DNA of 64,000 nucleotides from Photobacterium profundum (GCF_003026285.1 NZ_PYOD01000016.1:1-64000); one strand, 5' to 3'. Shown: positions 44,531 to 53,169, numbered from the stretch's first letter. Numbers and translations: made by a program. The notes: generated by a model not told the origin, from the sequence alone.

Positions 44531-46378
44531 ATGTCTTCCAGCAGTACCGCGGTTTGTGAACCAATGCCCTTAGCGCCAAGTGAGAAAATCTTACAGGATG
44601 TGTTTGGCTATCAATCTTTCCGTATTGGTCAGCAAGAAGTCATAGAAGCCGTTATAGAAGGCCAAGATTGCTTGGTCATCATGCCAACGGGGGGCGGTAA
44701 ATCGTTGTGCTACCAGATTCCCGCATTAATCATGCCCGGTATTACCTTAGTTATTTCACCGCTTATCTCATTAATGAAAGATCAAGTCGATCAGTTGAAT
44801 GCCAATGGGGTGGCTGCGGCGTATATCAACTCAACCATGTCGCGTGAAGAAGTGATGGAGACTTTTTTAGCAATGCGAGAGGGGGATTTGAAGTTAGTCT
44901 ACGTATCGCCTGAACGGGTATTGATGCGTGATTTTATCGAGCGGTTGTATGAAACCCCGTTAAGCATGGTAGCCGTTGATGAAGCACACTGTGTTTCTCA
45001 ATGGGGGCATGATTTCCGCCCAGAATATGCCGCATTAGGCACCCTGAAACAACACTTTGAAAACTTGCCGATCATGGCATTGACGGCAACTGCCGATGAT
45101 ACCACCCGTAACGATATTACCAGTCGCCTTGGCCTTACCAACCCTCATGCCTATCTCGGCAGTTTTGATCGCCCTAATATTCGTTATACCTTGCTTGAAA
45201 AGCACAAACCGATGACGCAGCTGACCCGTTACTTAACGGGGGTACGTGGTCAATGTGGGATCGTGTATTGCAACAGTCGTAAACGTGTCGAGCAAATAGC
45301 AGAAAAATTGCGTGATAGTGGGGTGCGAGCAGCTGCGTATCACGCAGGGCTCGATCATGATGAACGAGGGCGAGTACAAGAAAGCTTTCAACGTGATGAT
45401 ATTCATATTGTGGTTGCTACCGTGGCTTTTGGCATGGGGATCAATAAACCCAACGTCCGCTTTGTCGTGCACTACGATATTCCGCGCAATATCGAGTCGT
45501 ATTATCAAGAAACCGGGCGAGCAGGGCGTGATGGCTTACCTGCAGAAGCGGTTATGTTTTATGACCCATCTGACTTAGCTTGGTTACGTCGCTGCCTTGA
45601 TGAAAAAGAAGACGGAGCACAAAAGCAAGTTGAGAGTCATAAGTTAAATGCAATGGGAGCATTTGCCGAAGCACAAACATGCCGTCGTCAGGTATTGCTG
45701 AATTACTTTGGTGAATACCGTGAAGAACCGTGCGGTAACTGTGATATTTGTTTAGACCCACCTAAGCGATTTAATGCGATTGAAGTGGCACAGAAAGCTC
45801 TGTCGTGTGTATACCGTGTTAATCAAAGCTTTGGTGTGGGTTACGTGGTGGAAGTGCTGCGTGGTATGCAAAATCAGCGGATACGCGAACATGGGCACGA
45901 CAAGCTCACAACGTATGGGATTGGACGTGAACATAGCCATGAATATTGGGTCAGTATTTTACGCCAGCTGATCCATCGCGGATTTTTAACTCAAAATATT
46001 TTGCGTAGCTCAACCCTACAGTTAACCGAAAAAGCGCGCTCAGTATTACGTGCTGAAATTGAACTAGAGCTAGCGGTTCCTCGACTTGATGTGGCAGCCC
46101 GCAGTGCGAAAAGCGATAAAATGGCCAATCGTCACTATGACAAGAAGCTGTTTGCTAAATTACGTAAGTTACGAAAAGCCATTGCTGATGAAGAGGATTT
46201 ACCACCTTATGTCGTGTTCAATGATGCAAGCTTAATGGAAATGGCTGAAATTTTACCGACATCTCAAGGTGAAATGTTAGCGATTAATGGCGTTGGGCAT
46301 CGTAAGCTAGAAAAATACGGCAGTGTTTTTTTAGGGGTGATTGAAGAGCATTTGATGGCAGGGGACAGTGACAGATAA
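44531..46378 (+). CDS. recQ: ATP-dependent DNA helicase RecQ
   Basis: 3'-5' helicase of the RecF recombination pathway. 615 residues: Walker A MPTGGGKSLCYQIPAL (about 53-68), DEAH box AVDEAHCVSQWGHDFRPEY, motif VI QETGRAGRDG, zinc-binding Cys in CRRQ...CGNCDIC (about 380-403), winged helix and C-terminal HRDC domain (KLRKLRKAIADEEDLPPYVVF in parts). All domains are intact. Confidence 0.96.
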   Translation: MSSSSTAVCEPMPLAPSEKILQDVFGYQSFRIGQQEVIEAVIEGQDCLVIMPTGGGKSLCYQIPALIMPGITLVISPLISLMKDQVDQLNANGVAAAYINSTMSREEVMETFLAMREGDLKLVYVSPERVLMRDFIERLYETPLSMVAVDEAHCVSQWGHDFRPEYAALGTLKQHFENLPIMALTATADDTTRNDITSRLGLTNPHAYLGSFDRPNIRYTLLEKHKPMTQLTRYLTGVRGQCGIVYCNSRKRVEQIAEKLRDSGVRAAAYHAGLDHDERGRVQESFQRDDIHIVVATVAFGMGINKPNVRFVVHYDIPRNIESYYQETGRAGRDGLPAEAVMFYDPSDLAWLRRCLDEKEDGAQKQVESHKLNAMGAFAEAQTCRRQVLLNYFGEYREEPCGNCDICLDPPKRFNAIEVAQKALSCVYRVNQSFGVGYVVEVLRGMQNQRIREHGHDKLTTYGIGREHSHEYWVSILRQLIHRGFLTQNILRSSTLQLTEKARSVLRAEIELELAVPRLDVAARSAKSDKMANRHYDKKLFAKLRKLRKAIADEEDLPPYVVFNDASLMEMAEILPTSQGEMLAINGVGHRKLEKYGSVFLGVIEEHLMAGDSDR

Positions 46379-46406
46379 AAAAATACCGGACTATCCGAGT
46401 CCGGTA
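46376..46406 (-). terminator. minus-oriented terminator beyond recQ
   Basis: Eight-pair stem taccggac / gtccggta. The T-run (about seven) lies on the minus-strand side only; the + side continues with A. It would therefore end a leftward transcript, yet no leftward gene is annotated in the 299 bases between recQ and the next gene. Confidence 0.65.
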
Positions 46407-46677
46407 AAAATGCGTTCAAAAAACATAAATAGTTTATGCATTGTTCGCTACAAAACAGCTTGCGTATTTGGTGAGAATATAGATTTTCACCTGTTGCCAG
46501 TTCACTGAAAATCGACGGGACGCGTTCTTCAGCAGTGTTAGGCAACAAGGCTATAAAACCATGAATTTACATTGGTAGCCATAGCCTGCTTATGGTTTGA
46601 TACGCAAAGACACAGTTGGTTACAGGAAACTTACTTTCTGCGGGTATAACCTCTAAAATGAAGTTAAAGGAATAATT

Positions 46678-47013
46678 ATGACGGATTCAGCGCCCTTATC
46701 ATCCCCCCTTTTTGCAGTACGTGAATTAGATTTAGCTCATGGTCATCTTTTACTTTCTGGCCCTGATTTCGATTTTGATTCTTTTCCTGAGATAGCAGAA
46801 CAGCTACTGGTATGTATTGATGCACGAGTGATCGAGAAAGAATTGAATGCGGACTTACACGTGTGGATCATTGATTTTGAAGGCAGTCGTCTATTGTTAA
46901 AAGGTGAGCATTACGCCAGTGCACTGTGGATCGAAGCGTTGTCATCGGCAGATAATGATGCCCTAGCGTTTATAGCGACACTCTTACCGTGCCAACCAGG
47001 GCAGCTGTGCTAA
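46678..47013 (+). CDS. DUF3630-like conserved protein
   Basis: A 111-residue acidic soluble protein (FAVRELDLAHGHLLLSGPDF, DLHVWIIDFEGSRLLLKGEHY in part, SALWIEALS). The pattern fits the small DUF3630 family that I recall from Vibrio and relatives, though I am only fairly sure of the number. No signal peptide, membrane span or catalytic motif. The ATG follows aaaggaataatt. Function unknown. Confidence 0.75.
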   Translation: MTDSAPLSSPLFAVRELDLAHGHLLLSGPDFDFDSFPEIAEQLLVCIDARVIEKELNADLHVWIIDFEGSRLLLKGEHYASALWIEALSSADNDALAFIATLLPCQPGQLC

Positions 47014-47170
47014 TTTAGCGACTAAAATCGGTAAAGTAATACTGATAGCACAGGCAAACGATTGCTTGATGTAATTCAACACAACGAGGGTAGGCAAGAA
47101 TATTGGTTAATGTATAATCGCCGCCTTCGGTCACTGCTGCATGGTATGAGAACCTGCTGACAGTGAAATT

Positions 47171-47201
47171 TTGGGTTCCCTCTCCCCCAATGACAAAAAG
47201 G
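47171..47201 (+). promoter_or_regulatory. preQ1-I riboswitch upstream of yhhQ
   Basis: The layout is that of a class I preQ1 aptamer: P1 stem ttggg (47171-47175) with cccaa (47186-47190), a pyrimidine-rich loop (ttccctctcc) and an A-rich tail (tgacaaaaagg) whose final aagg can pair with the loop cytosines to close the H-type pseudoknot. It closely follows the Thermoanaerobacter aptamer in order and size. The aagg is also the ribosome-binding site of yhhQ, so ligand binding should block translation. Confidence 0.87.
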
Positions 47202-47207
47202 TCTACT

Positions 47208-47915
47208 ATGACTATATCTCAATTATCTTCAGTACCATCGTTCACTCTGCCACAACAACGTAAAGCCCTTTCTTTTCTGGTGTTATTTCATCTTGTGATC
47301 ATTGCGTCGAGCAATTATCTGGTGCAGCTACCGTTTACTATTTTTGGCTTTCATACCACTTGGGGAGCGTTTACTTTTCCCTTTATTTTTCTTGCGACGG
47401 ATCTGACTGTACGTATTTTTGGTGCCACGATGGCGCGGAAAATTATCTTTCGGGTAATGGCACCCTCTTTGGCGGTTTCTTATGTGCTATCGGTGTTGTT
47501 CTATCAAGGTGAATATCAAGGGGTGGCACATCTAGGTGAATTTAATCTATTTGTTGCCCGTATCGCGATTGCGAGCTTTATGGCGTATTTACTTGGGCAG
47601 ATTTTGGATGTTTCTGTTTTTAATCGCTTGCGTCAAATGAAGCAATGGTGGATAGCGCCAACGTGTTCCACTATTTTCGGTAATGCATTAGATACATTGG
47701 CATTTTTTGCTATTGCATTTTATAACAGCCCAGATGCATTTATGGCGGCTAACTGGACTGAAATTGCGCTGGTGGATTACAGCTTTAAACTGATTATTAG
47801 CCTTGGCTTATTTGTACCCGTTTACGGTGTATTGTTGAATTATTTAATTAAGCGTCTAACAGCGGTTAATGTAACGGAGAGTGGGCTAGCGAATCAAAAG
47901 CTTAAAACACACTAA
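47208..47915 (+). CDS. yhhQ: queuosine precursor transporter
   Basis: Imports the 7-deazaguanine precursors preQ0/preQ1 for queuosine in tRNA. From ATG 47208 it has 235 residues and about six membrane spans. Family segments: HLVIIASSNYLVQLPF, FHTTWGAFTFPFIFLATDLT, RIFGATMARK and DALMAANWTEIALVDYSFK-like stretches. Frame extends 15 codons upstream through the riboswitch, which rules out the earlier start. The preQ1 aptamer directly ahead supports the substrate. Confidence 0.93.
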   Translation: MTISQLSSVPSFTLPQQRKALSFLVLFHLVIIASSNYLVQLPFTIFGFHTTWGAFTFPFIFLATDLTVRIFGATMARKIIFRVMAPSLAVSYVLSVLFYQGEYQGVAHLGEFNLFVARIAIASFMAYLLGQILDVSVFNRLRQMKQWWIAPTCSTIFGNALDTLAFFAIAFYNSPDAFMAANWTEIALVDYSFKLIISLGLFVPVYGVLLNYLIKRLTAVNVTESGLANQKLKTH

Positions 47916-47932
47916 CCGATAATATAGAATAT

Positions 47933-47959
47933 AAAAGCCGGCTTTGGGTCGGTTTTTTT
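47933..47959 (+). terminator. yhhQ terminator
   Basis: aaagccggc / gtcggttttttt imperfect hairpin with T7, 18 bases past yhhQ. Confidence 0.7.
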
Positions 47960-47991
47960 ATACCATTTTTCTGGGTAAGGGAATGAATTCA

Positions 47992-48441
47992 ATGCAAGTA
48001 CGACAAGCCTCATTGGCAGAAGCCATAATAGTGTTGAATCAGATCAGTGAGTTTGACCATCCTGAAACAGAAGACAGTTTGAAGCAGCGTCTTGCTGGGC
48101 ATACAAGCTTAATACTGGTTGCTGAGCATGAAGACCGCTTGGTTGGAGTGAAAATCGGTTATTGCCTCTCAGAGTCAACCTTCTATAGCTGGATCGGGGG
48201 GGTTGCACCAGCTGGACGTCGAATGGGGGTGGCCCAAGCCTTGTTAGATGCACAAGAAGCATGGGCGGCTGAGCAGGGCTATCAGGAAATTAAAGTTAAG
48301 TCGCGCAACTGTTTTCCTTCAATGCTGAGGTTACTGATGAGAAATAGCTACCTTATTGAAGATATTGAGAAAAAAGGCAATATGACTGATTACCGAATTT
48401 ATTTTTCAAAGTTACTGACTAAGAAAAAAGAGTCTAAATGA
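47992..48441 (+). CDS. GNAT family N-acetyltransferase
   Basis: 149 residues from ATG 47992 (MQVRQASLAEA), nine bases after taaggga; an in-frame ATG nine bases upstream is too close to that site. GNAT features: VAEHEDRLVGVKIGYCL strand pair, then GGVAPAGRRMGVAQALLDAQEAW with the acetyl-CoA-binding R/GxxG/A loop, and the C-terminal IKVKSRNCFPSMLRLLMR helix. Substrate unknown. Its last codons overlap the first Fur box of ryhB. Confidence 0.88.
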   Translation: MQVRQASLAEAIIVLNQISEFDHPETEDSLKQRLAGHTSLILVAEHEDRLVGVKIGYCLSESTFYSWIGGVAPAGRRMGVAQALLDAQEAWAAEQGYQEIKVKSRNCFPSMLRLLMRNSYLIEDIEKKGNMTDYRIYFSKLLTKKKESK

Positions 48442-48455
48442 AAATAATTCTCAAT
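48437..48455 (+). promoter_or_regulatory. Fur box 1 upstream of ryhB
   Basis: aatgaaaataattctcaat matches the 19-base Fur consensus (aatganaatnattntcatt) except at one defined position. It lies seven bases before a ttgcaa -35 element. Confidence 0.82.
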
Positions 48456-48471
48456 AAGTACTTGCAACTTA

Positions 48472-48490
48472 AGTGAGAATGGTTATTATT
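48472..48490 (+). promoter_or_regulatory. Fur box 2 overlapping the ryhB -10
   Basis: agtgagaatggttattatt matches the Fur consensus with three mismatches and covers the -10 tattat (48484-48489). With box 1, the repressor would bracket the promoter ttgcaa-N16-tattat. Confidence 0.75.
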
Positions 48491-48495
48491 AACAG

Positions 48496-48696
48496 GCACT
48501 CAGGTGAGAGGGGAAACAAATTACCTCTTAGTTGAAGGCACGACATTGCTCACATTGCTTCCAGTGTACTTCGGCGACGGTTGAGTGTTTTTAGTGTAGG
48601 GCTAGAAACATGCAACACTTCTGCTGAGCGGCGACTACCTCCTGATTATCAGGTTTTCTTAACTTTAAGAAAAAAGGTAGCGTCGCTTTTTCTTTT
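48496..48696 (+). ncRNA. ryhB: RyhB iron-responsive small RNA
   Basis: The stretch at 48533-48564 (gaaggcacgacattgctc and acattgcttccag) is almost identical to the core of E. coli RyhB, the part that pairs with mRNAs of iron-containing proteins. The promoter has two Fur boxes, so it should be made when iron is low. The 3' end is a terminator whose arms are gcgactacct and aggtagcgtcgc (3' arm 48675-48686), with T-rich sequence after. The RNA would be about 200 nt, more than twice the E. coli length, as in Vibrio. The start is placed from the promoter and is approximate. Confidence 0.93.
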
Positions 48697-48702
48697 CTAG
48701 CG

Positions 48703-49353
48703 TTATGCCAGCAGTACTAAATGCTTCACCAGCTTATTGATCCCACTTGCAGCCTCAGAAATACTTCCCGCCAACATGTAAGCTGGTGTTGTCAGTAGAC
48801 GGCGTTTTTGATCCAATACAAAATCATCCACAGGGCAATCAATATGTTCACCACCCATCGCATTAAATGCTTTGGCGGTTTCAGGATCGGTCCCAATTGT
48901 ACCTTTTGCCCCAGGCCCATAGATCGCAGGGATCATGGTTGGTGCTATACATAAATACGCCGCAGGCTTTTCTTCTTGGGCAAAAGCTTGGCAAGCTTTT
49001 TTAACATCTGGGTTGATCTCGCATTCTGCCCCTTTGATAGCAAAATTAGACAGGTTTTTTGCCGCTCCAAAACCACCAGGGATCAATAGCGCATCATACT
49101 CAATGGGCTTTAGGTTTACGATGTCTTCAATGTTACCACGAGCAATACGGGCTGCTTCGATCAATACATTACGCGTTTCTGTTGTTTCTTCACCAGTTAG
49201 GTGGTTAATCACATGGTATTGATCAATATTGGGGGCAAAGCAATGCCAACTAGCCCCTTCTTGCTCGATTGCCAACAAGGCTAAAACGGTTTCATGTATT
49301 TCAGCGCCATCAAATACGCCAGAGCCGCTTAAAATAACTGCAATTTTCTTCAT
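48703..49353 (-). CDS. elbB: isoprenoid biosynthesis glyoxalase ElbB
   Basis: DJ-1/PfpI superfamily; the E. coli enzyme has glyoxalase activity and was linked to isoprenoid synthesis. 216 residues from ATG 49353 (MKKIAVILSGSGVFDGAEIHE), with ggaaggaag upstream; the frame extends seven codons further. Family blocks: NHLTGEETTETRNVLIEAAR (in two parts), LLIPGGFGAAKNLSNFA, AYLCIAPTMIP with the nucleophile Cys, and CPVDDFVLD. It converges with ryhB and is divergent from polA. Confidence 0.93.
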   Translation of the reverse strand: MKKIAVILSGSGVFDGAEIHETVLALLAIEQEGASWHCFAPNIDQYHVINHLTGEETTETRNVLIEAARIARGNIEDIVNLKPIEYDALLIPGGFGAAKNLSNFAIKGAECEINPDVKKACQAFAQEEKPAAYLCIAPTMIPAIYGPGAKGTIGTDPETAKAFNAMGGEHIDCPVDDFVLDQKRRLLTTPAYMLAGSISEAASGINKLVKHLVLLA

Positions 49354-49414
49354 TTTGGCTTCCTTCCTAAACAAAATAGACTGTTTTTACTTTAGCATAT
49401 GGTTATTTTCGAGC

Positions 49415-49577
49415 GATCTGTTAACTTTTTCCACAATTAATGATCATTTTAAGATCTGGGATCGTTTTTTGCAGTTAATGGTAACGTATTGATTTTAATT
49501 GCTTTAGATGTGTTGTTTTGATTGTTTGAAAAGATTGATCAGATCTGTAAAATTAGATACTAACAAAGTTATCCACA
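49415..49577. promoter_or_regulatory. GATC cluster with DnaA box upstream of polA
   Basis: Six GATC (Dam) sites lie within 131 bases (49415, 49442, 49453, 49460, 49537, 49542), followed by a perfect DnaA box ttatccaca (49569-49577); a one-mismatch box ttttccaca is at 49427-49435. Two of the GATC sites begin T-rich stretches (gatctgttaactttt, gatcgtttttt) like the 13-mers of oriC. The elbB-polA gap holds no gene. DnaA control of polA is reported in E. coli, which fits; a true origin is not shown. Confidence 0.6.
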
Positions 49578-49739
49578 GATTGTGGTACGTAAGTGGAAAA
49601 CATCAGTTAACACTTGTCGTCTCTCATGGCATTCTAGTGTCTTACACCACAGTTTTTAATTTTTCAGTGTTGAGCATGCCAAAATCTGTGCGATGTGGCA
49701 CTTTTTAATCTTTCATCTCCCGGATATAAGAATATCTCT

Positions 49740-52508
49740 ATGGCAACTATCCCAGAAAATCCACTCATCCTAGTTGATGGATCGTCTTATCTTTATCGCG
49801 CTTATCATGCCGCGCCTAATTTCACTAATTCAGAGGGTGAACCAACAGGCGCTGTATATGGTGTGGTGAACATGCTACGCAGTTTATTACGTCAATTTTC
49901 GACTGAACACATTGCAGTGATCTTCGATGCTAAAGGCAAGACATTTCGAGATGATATTTATCCGGAATATAAGGCAAATCGCCCACCGATGCCCGATGAT
50001 CTTCGAGGTCAAATTGAGCCATTACATGCAGTGATCAAAGCTATGGGTTTACCGTTGATCGCGATCTCAGGCGTTGAAGCGGATGATGTGATCGGAACAT
50101 TGGCAACGCAGGCATCAAAAGCGGGTATGCCAGTACTGATTAGTACTGGTGATAAAGATATGGCACAGCTGGTTGATGAAAATGTCACGTTGATCAATAC
50201 CATGACTGATGTGGTAATGGGTCCTGCTGGGGTTGTAGAGAAGTTTGGGATCGGTCCTGAGTTGATTATTGATTATCTAGCTCTAATGGGGGATAAAGTT
50301 GATAATATTCCTGGAGTGCCAGGGGTCGGAGAAAAAACAGCAAAAGCATTGCTAACAGGTGTTGGTGGTCTTGATGCTATTTATGACAATTTAGACGCTA
50401 TTCCTGCACTTGGTTTTCGCGGTTCTAAAACCATGCCTAAAAAGTTGGCCGATAACAAAGAAGCAGCTTATATGTCGTATGAGCTTGCAACCATCAAATT
50501 GGATGTAGAGCTAGACAGTGCACCGCATGAACTGTTGAAGACTGAACCTGATACTGATGAGCTAACCAGTCTATTTGGTAAACTACAGTTTCGTCGTTGG
50601 TTATCTGAAATGCTAGACGGTAGCGACGGTAAAATCGTGGCTGACGAGAAAGCGTCAGAGCCTACAGAAAAGAAAGTGGTCGCTCCAACGATTGATCGCA
50701 GCGGTTACGAAACTATTCTCGATGAAGCGAGCTTTAACTCGTGGTTAGCGACGCTAACTGCAGCAGATGTTGTCGCTTTTGATACAGAAACTGACGGCCT
50801 TGATTACATGACGGCTAATTTAGTTGGTGTATCATTTGCGGTCGAAGAAGGGAAAGCGGCTTACGTGCCCGTTGCGCATGATTATCTTGATGCGCCGGAA
50901 CAGCTTGATCGTGATTGGGTACTTGCTCAGCTAAAACCGTTACTTGAAGATCCCGCTCAAAATAAAGTCGGTCAAAACCTAAAATTTGATATGAGCATCT
51001 TGGCACGTTACGACATTAATATGCAGGGTATCAAATATGACACCATGCTTGAGTCATACGTGTTCAATAGTGTGGTTGGTCGCCATGATATGGATAGCCT
51101 AGCACTGCGTTACCTAGAACATAAAAATATCAGTTTTGAAGAAGTTGCCGGTAAAGGTAAAAAGCAATTAACGTTTAATCAAATTGATTTAGATGTTGCT
51201 GGGCCTTATGCTGCTGAAGATGCTGATATTACGCTGCGCTTACATAATTTATTGAACGAAAAAGTTGAATCTGATGAGCAGCTAAAGTCTGTCTTTGAAG
51301 ATATTGAAATGCCGCTGGTGCCCGTACTGTCTCGTATTGAGCGTACTGGTGTATTAATCGATAGCATGCTATTGAGTGCCCAATCGACAGAAATTGCTGC
51401 GCGTCTTGATGAATTAGAAACCAAAGCGTACGAAATTGCAGAGCAAGAGTTTAACTTAAGTTCGCCGAAGCAGCTGCAAGCTATCTTGTTTGAAAAGATG
51501 GGTTTACCCATTTTGAAAAAGACCCCGTCTGGTGCGCCTTCGACTAATGAAGAAGTACTTCAAGAACTGGCGTTAGATTACCCATTACCGAAGATACTTT
51601 TAGAATACCGTGGTTTAGCTAAGCTGAAATCCACCTATACTGATAAGTTACCTAAGATGGTGAATCCGTCGACTGGGCGAGTACATACTTCATACCATCA
51701 AGCGGTAACCGCAACGGGACGTTTATCTTCTAGCGATCCTAACTTACAGAATATTCCGGTCCGTAATGCTGAAGGGCGTCGTATTCGCCAGGCATTTATT
51801 GCCCCTACAGGCTATAAGATACTTGCTGTCGATTACTCGCAAATCGAGTTACGTATTATGGCGCATTTATCGGGTGATAAAGCGTTATTAGAAGCCTTTA
51901 AACAAGGCAAAGATATTCACGCAGCAACCGCGGCAGAAATTTTAGGTTTACCTATTGAATCAGTCACCACTGAACAACGTCGTCGTGCTAAAGCGATTAA
52001 CTTTGGTTTGATTTATGGCATGAGTGCGTTTGGTCTTGCTAAGCAATTGGGTATGGGACGTAATGAAGCACAAGACTATATGAATGTGTATTTTGAACGT
52101 TACCCTGGCGTGCTGGAGTATATGGAAAGCACCCGAGTTCATGCGAGTGAGCAAGGATATGTTGAAACCTTGTTTGGGCGACGTTTGTACTTACCTGATA
52201 TTAAATCTCGTAATGGTATTCGTCGTAAAGCGGCTGAACGTGCAGCAATCAATGCGCCGATGCAAGGAACTGCTGCTGATATTATCAAGCGTGCCATGGT
52301 ATTGGTTGATGAGTGGGTTGAACAACAAGAAACAGGGCGTGTTCGTCTATTAATGCAAGTACATGATGAACTTGTCTTTGAAGTACAAGAATCTGAGTTA
52401 GACGCGGTTTCTGCTGATGTACGTCGCTTAATGGAACTCGCGGCTGAATTAGATGTTCCTCTGATTGCAGATGCAGGGGCTGGTAACAACTGGGATGAGG
52501 CGCACTAG
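49740..52508 (+). CDS. polA: DNA polymerase I
   Basis: Repair and Okazaki-fragment polymerase of 922 residues. Three domains: 5'-3' exonuclease (NPLILVDGSSYLYRAYHA; about 1-290), 3'-5' exonuclease with the DxE motif intact (VAFDTETDGLDYM, about 344), and polymerase with motif A AVDYSQIELRIMAHLSGD, the O helix RRRAKAINFGLIYGMSAFG and motif C MQVHDELVFEV. The proofreading site looks functional. ATG 49740 gives MATIPENPLIL; the frame runs 15 codons upstream. Its first 500 bases are also rich in GATC sites. Confidence 0.97.
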   Translation: MATIPENPLILVDGSSYLYRAYHAAPNFTNSEGEPTGAVYGVVNMLRSLLRQFSTEHIAVIFDAKGKTFRDDIYPEYKANRPPMPDDLRGQIEPLHAVIKAMGLPLIAISGVEADDVIGTLATQASKAGMPVLISTGDKDMAQLVDENVTLINTMTDVVMGPAGVVEKFGIGPELIIDYLALMGDKVDNIPGVPGVGEKTAKALLTGVGGLDAIYDNLDAIPALGFRGSKTMPKKLADNKEAAYMSYELATIKLDVELDSAPHELLKTEPDTDELTSLFGKLQFRRWLSEMLDGSDGKIVADEKASEPTEKKVVAPTIDRSGYETILDEASFNSWLATLTAADVVAFDTETDGLDYMTANLVGVSFAVEEGKAAYVPVAHDYLDAPEQLDRDWVLAQLKPLLEDPAQNKVGQNLKFDMSILARYDINMQGIKYDTMLESYVFNSVVGRHDMDSLALRYLEHKNISFEEVAGKGKKQLTFNQIDLDVAGPYAAEDADITLRLHNLLNEKVESDEQLKSVFEDIEMPLVPVLSRIERTGVLIDSMLLSAQSTEIAARLDELETKAYEIAEQEFNLSSPKQLQAILFEKMGLPILKKTPSGAPSTNEEVLQELALDYPLPKILLEYRGLAKLKSTYTDKLPKMVNPSTGRVHTSYHQAVTATGRLSSSDPNLQNIPVRNAEGRRIRQAFIAPTGYKILAVDYSQIELRIMAHLSGDKALLEAFKQGKDIHAATAAEILGLPIESVTTEQRRRAKAINFGLIYGMSAFGLAKQLGMGRNEAQDYMNVYFERYPGVLEYMESTRVHASEQGYVETLFGRRLYLPDIKSRNGIRRKAAERAAINAPMQGTAADIIKRAMVLVDEWVEQQETGRVRLLMQVHDELVFEVQESELDAVSADVRRLMELAAELDVPLIADAGAGNNWDEAH

Positions 52509-52545
52509 CGTTTTTACTCCCTTTTAGTTGTGATACAACGATGAG

Positions 52546-52572
52546 AGTCAGCCTAGTGCTGGCTTTTTTTTT
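52546..52572 (+). terminator. polA terminator
   Basis: agtcagc / gctggct stem with a five-base loop and a T9 run, 38 bases after polA. Confidence 0.9.
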
Positions 52573-52685
52573 AATGATTAATTAAACGTTATTAAAAATC
52601 ATTATTAAAATTTAGTTACCAAATCATGAAAAAAAACTACAACTTTCACTTTTCTTATCTGCTCAATTGATATACAGTTAATGAC

Positions 52686-52788
52686 GTAGGGTACAGAGGT
52701 AAGATGTTCTATCTTTCAGACCTTTTGTTTCACGTTATTGGATTTGGCTGATTCAGCCGCCCTGGTCGATTGACCAGGGCGTTTTTTC
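52686..52788 (+). ncRNA. spf: Spot 42 small RNA
   Basis: From gtagggtacagaggtaagat the sequence is identical to the 5' half of E. coli Spot 42, which pairs with mRNAs of secondary carbon use and is repressed by CRP-cAMP. The 3' half keeps the ggatttggctg segment and ends in the terminator gccctggtc / gaccagggc plus T6. About 103 nt, slightly shorter than in E. coli. Position after polA is conserved. A promoter ttatct-N17-ttaatg can be seen; no certain CRP site. Confidence 0.97.
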
Positions 52789-53057
52789 TTCTAAGCTACT
52801 ATAAACCCTCATATCTTGTTTCTCATCTTTTTGTATATCCTCACACAAATGCTTTACTGCTTGTTGTTTATCTTTTTATACCTATTGGCTGTACTAAAAA
52901 TAATCGAATAATATAAAGTGAACTATTATTCACACTAATTGTTAAAATTATCTTTTAAATTAGAGCGTTAAATTTAGTTGGCAAAAATTGCTTTTATTTT
53001 TAGAATTTGTAGCACATACAATTTAGAGTAATTACTTTAAAAAAGATTTAGAGCAGG

Positions 53058-53169
53058 TATAATGGGTATAGCTTCTTGTTCATATTTGTTATTGTTTACG
53101 GGCTTTATGCTAATAAACTTGTACATTCATGAAATAACCATCCTTTTTATTGAGGGTGGTTTTTTTTTG
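53058..53169 (+). ncRNA. candidate small RNA between spf and engB
   Basis: An exact tataat (53058-53063) with tttaaa 16 bases upstream is followed, about 65 bases after the expected start near 53070, by an intrinsic terminator: aaccatcc (53136-53143) / gggtggtt (53154-53161) and a T9 run. No reading frame of note lies between. The RNA would be about 100 nt. A second sRNA near spf (VSsrna24) is described in Aliivibrio salmonicida; I cannot tell from memory if this is it. Confidence 0.6.

Noticed and set aside
46264..46548. 94-codon minus-strand frame downstream of recQ
   Set aside because: It overlaps the recQ 3' end by over 100 bases, runs through a terminator hairpin and has no recognisable domain or ribosome-binding site.
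49375..49739. Complete replication origin upstream of polA
   Set aside because: Only one perfect and one near-perfect DnaA box are present, and the usual oriC neighbours (mnmG, mioC) are absent; recorded as a GATC/DnaA-box regulatory segment instead.
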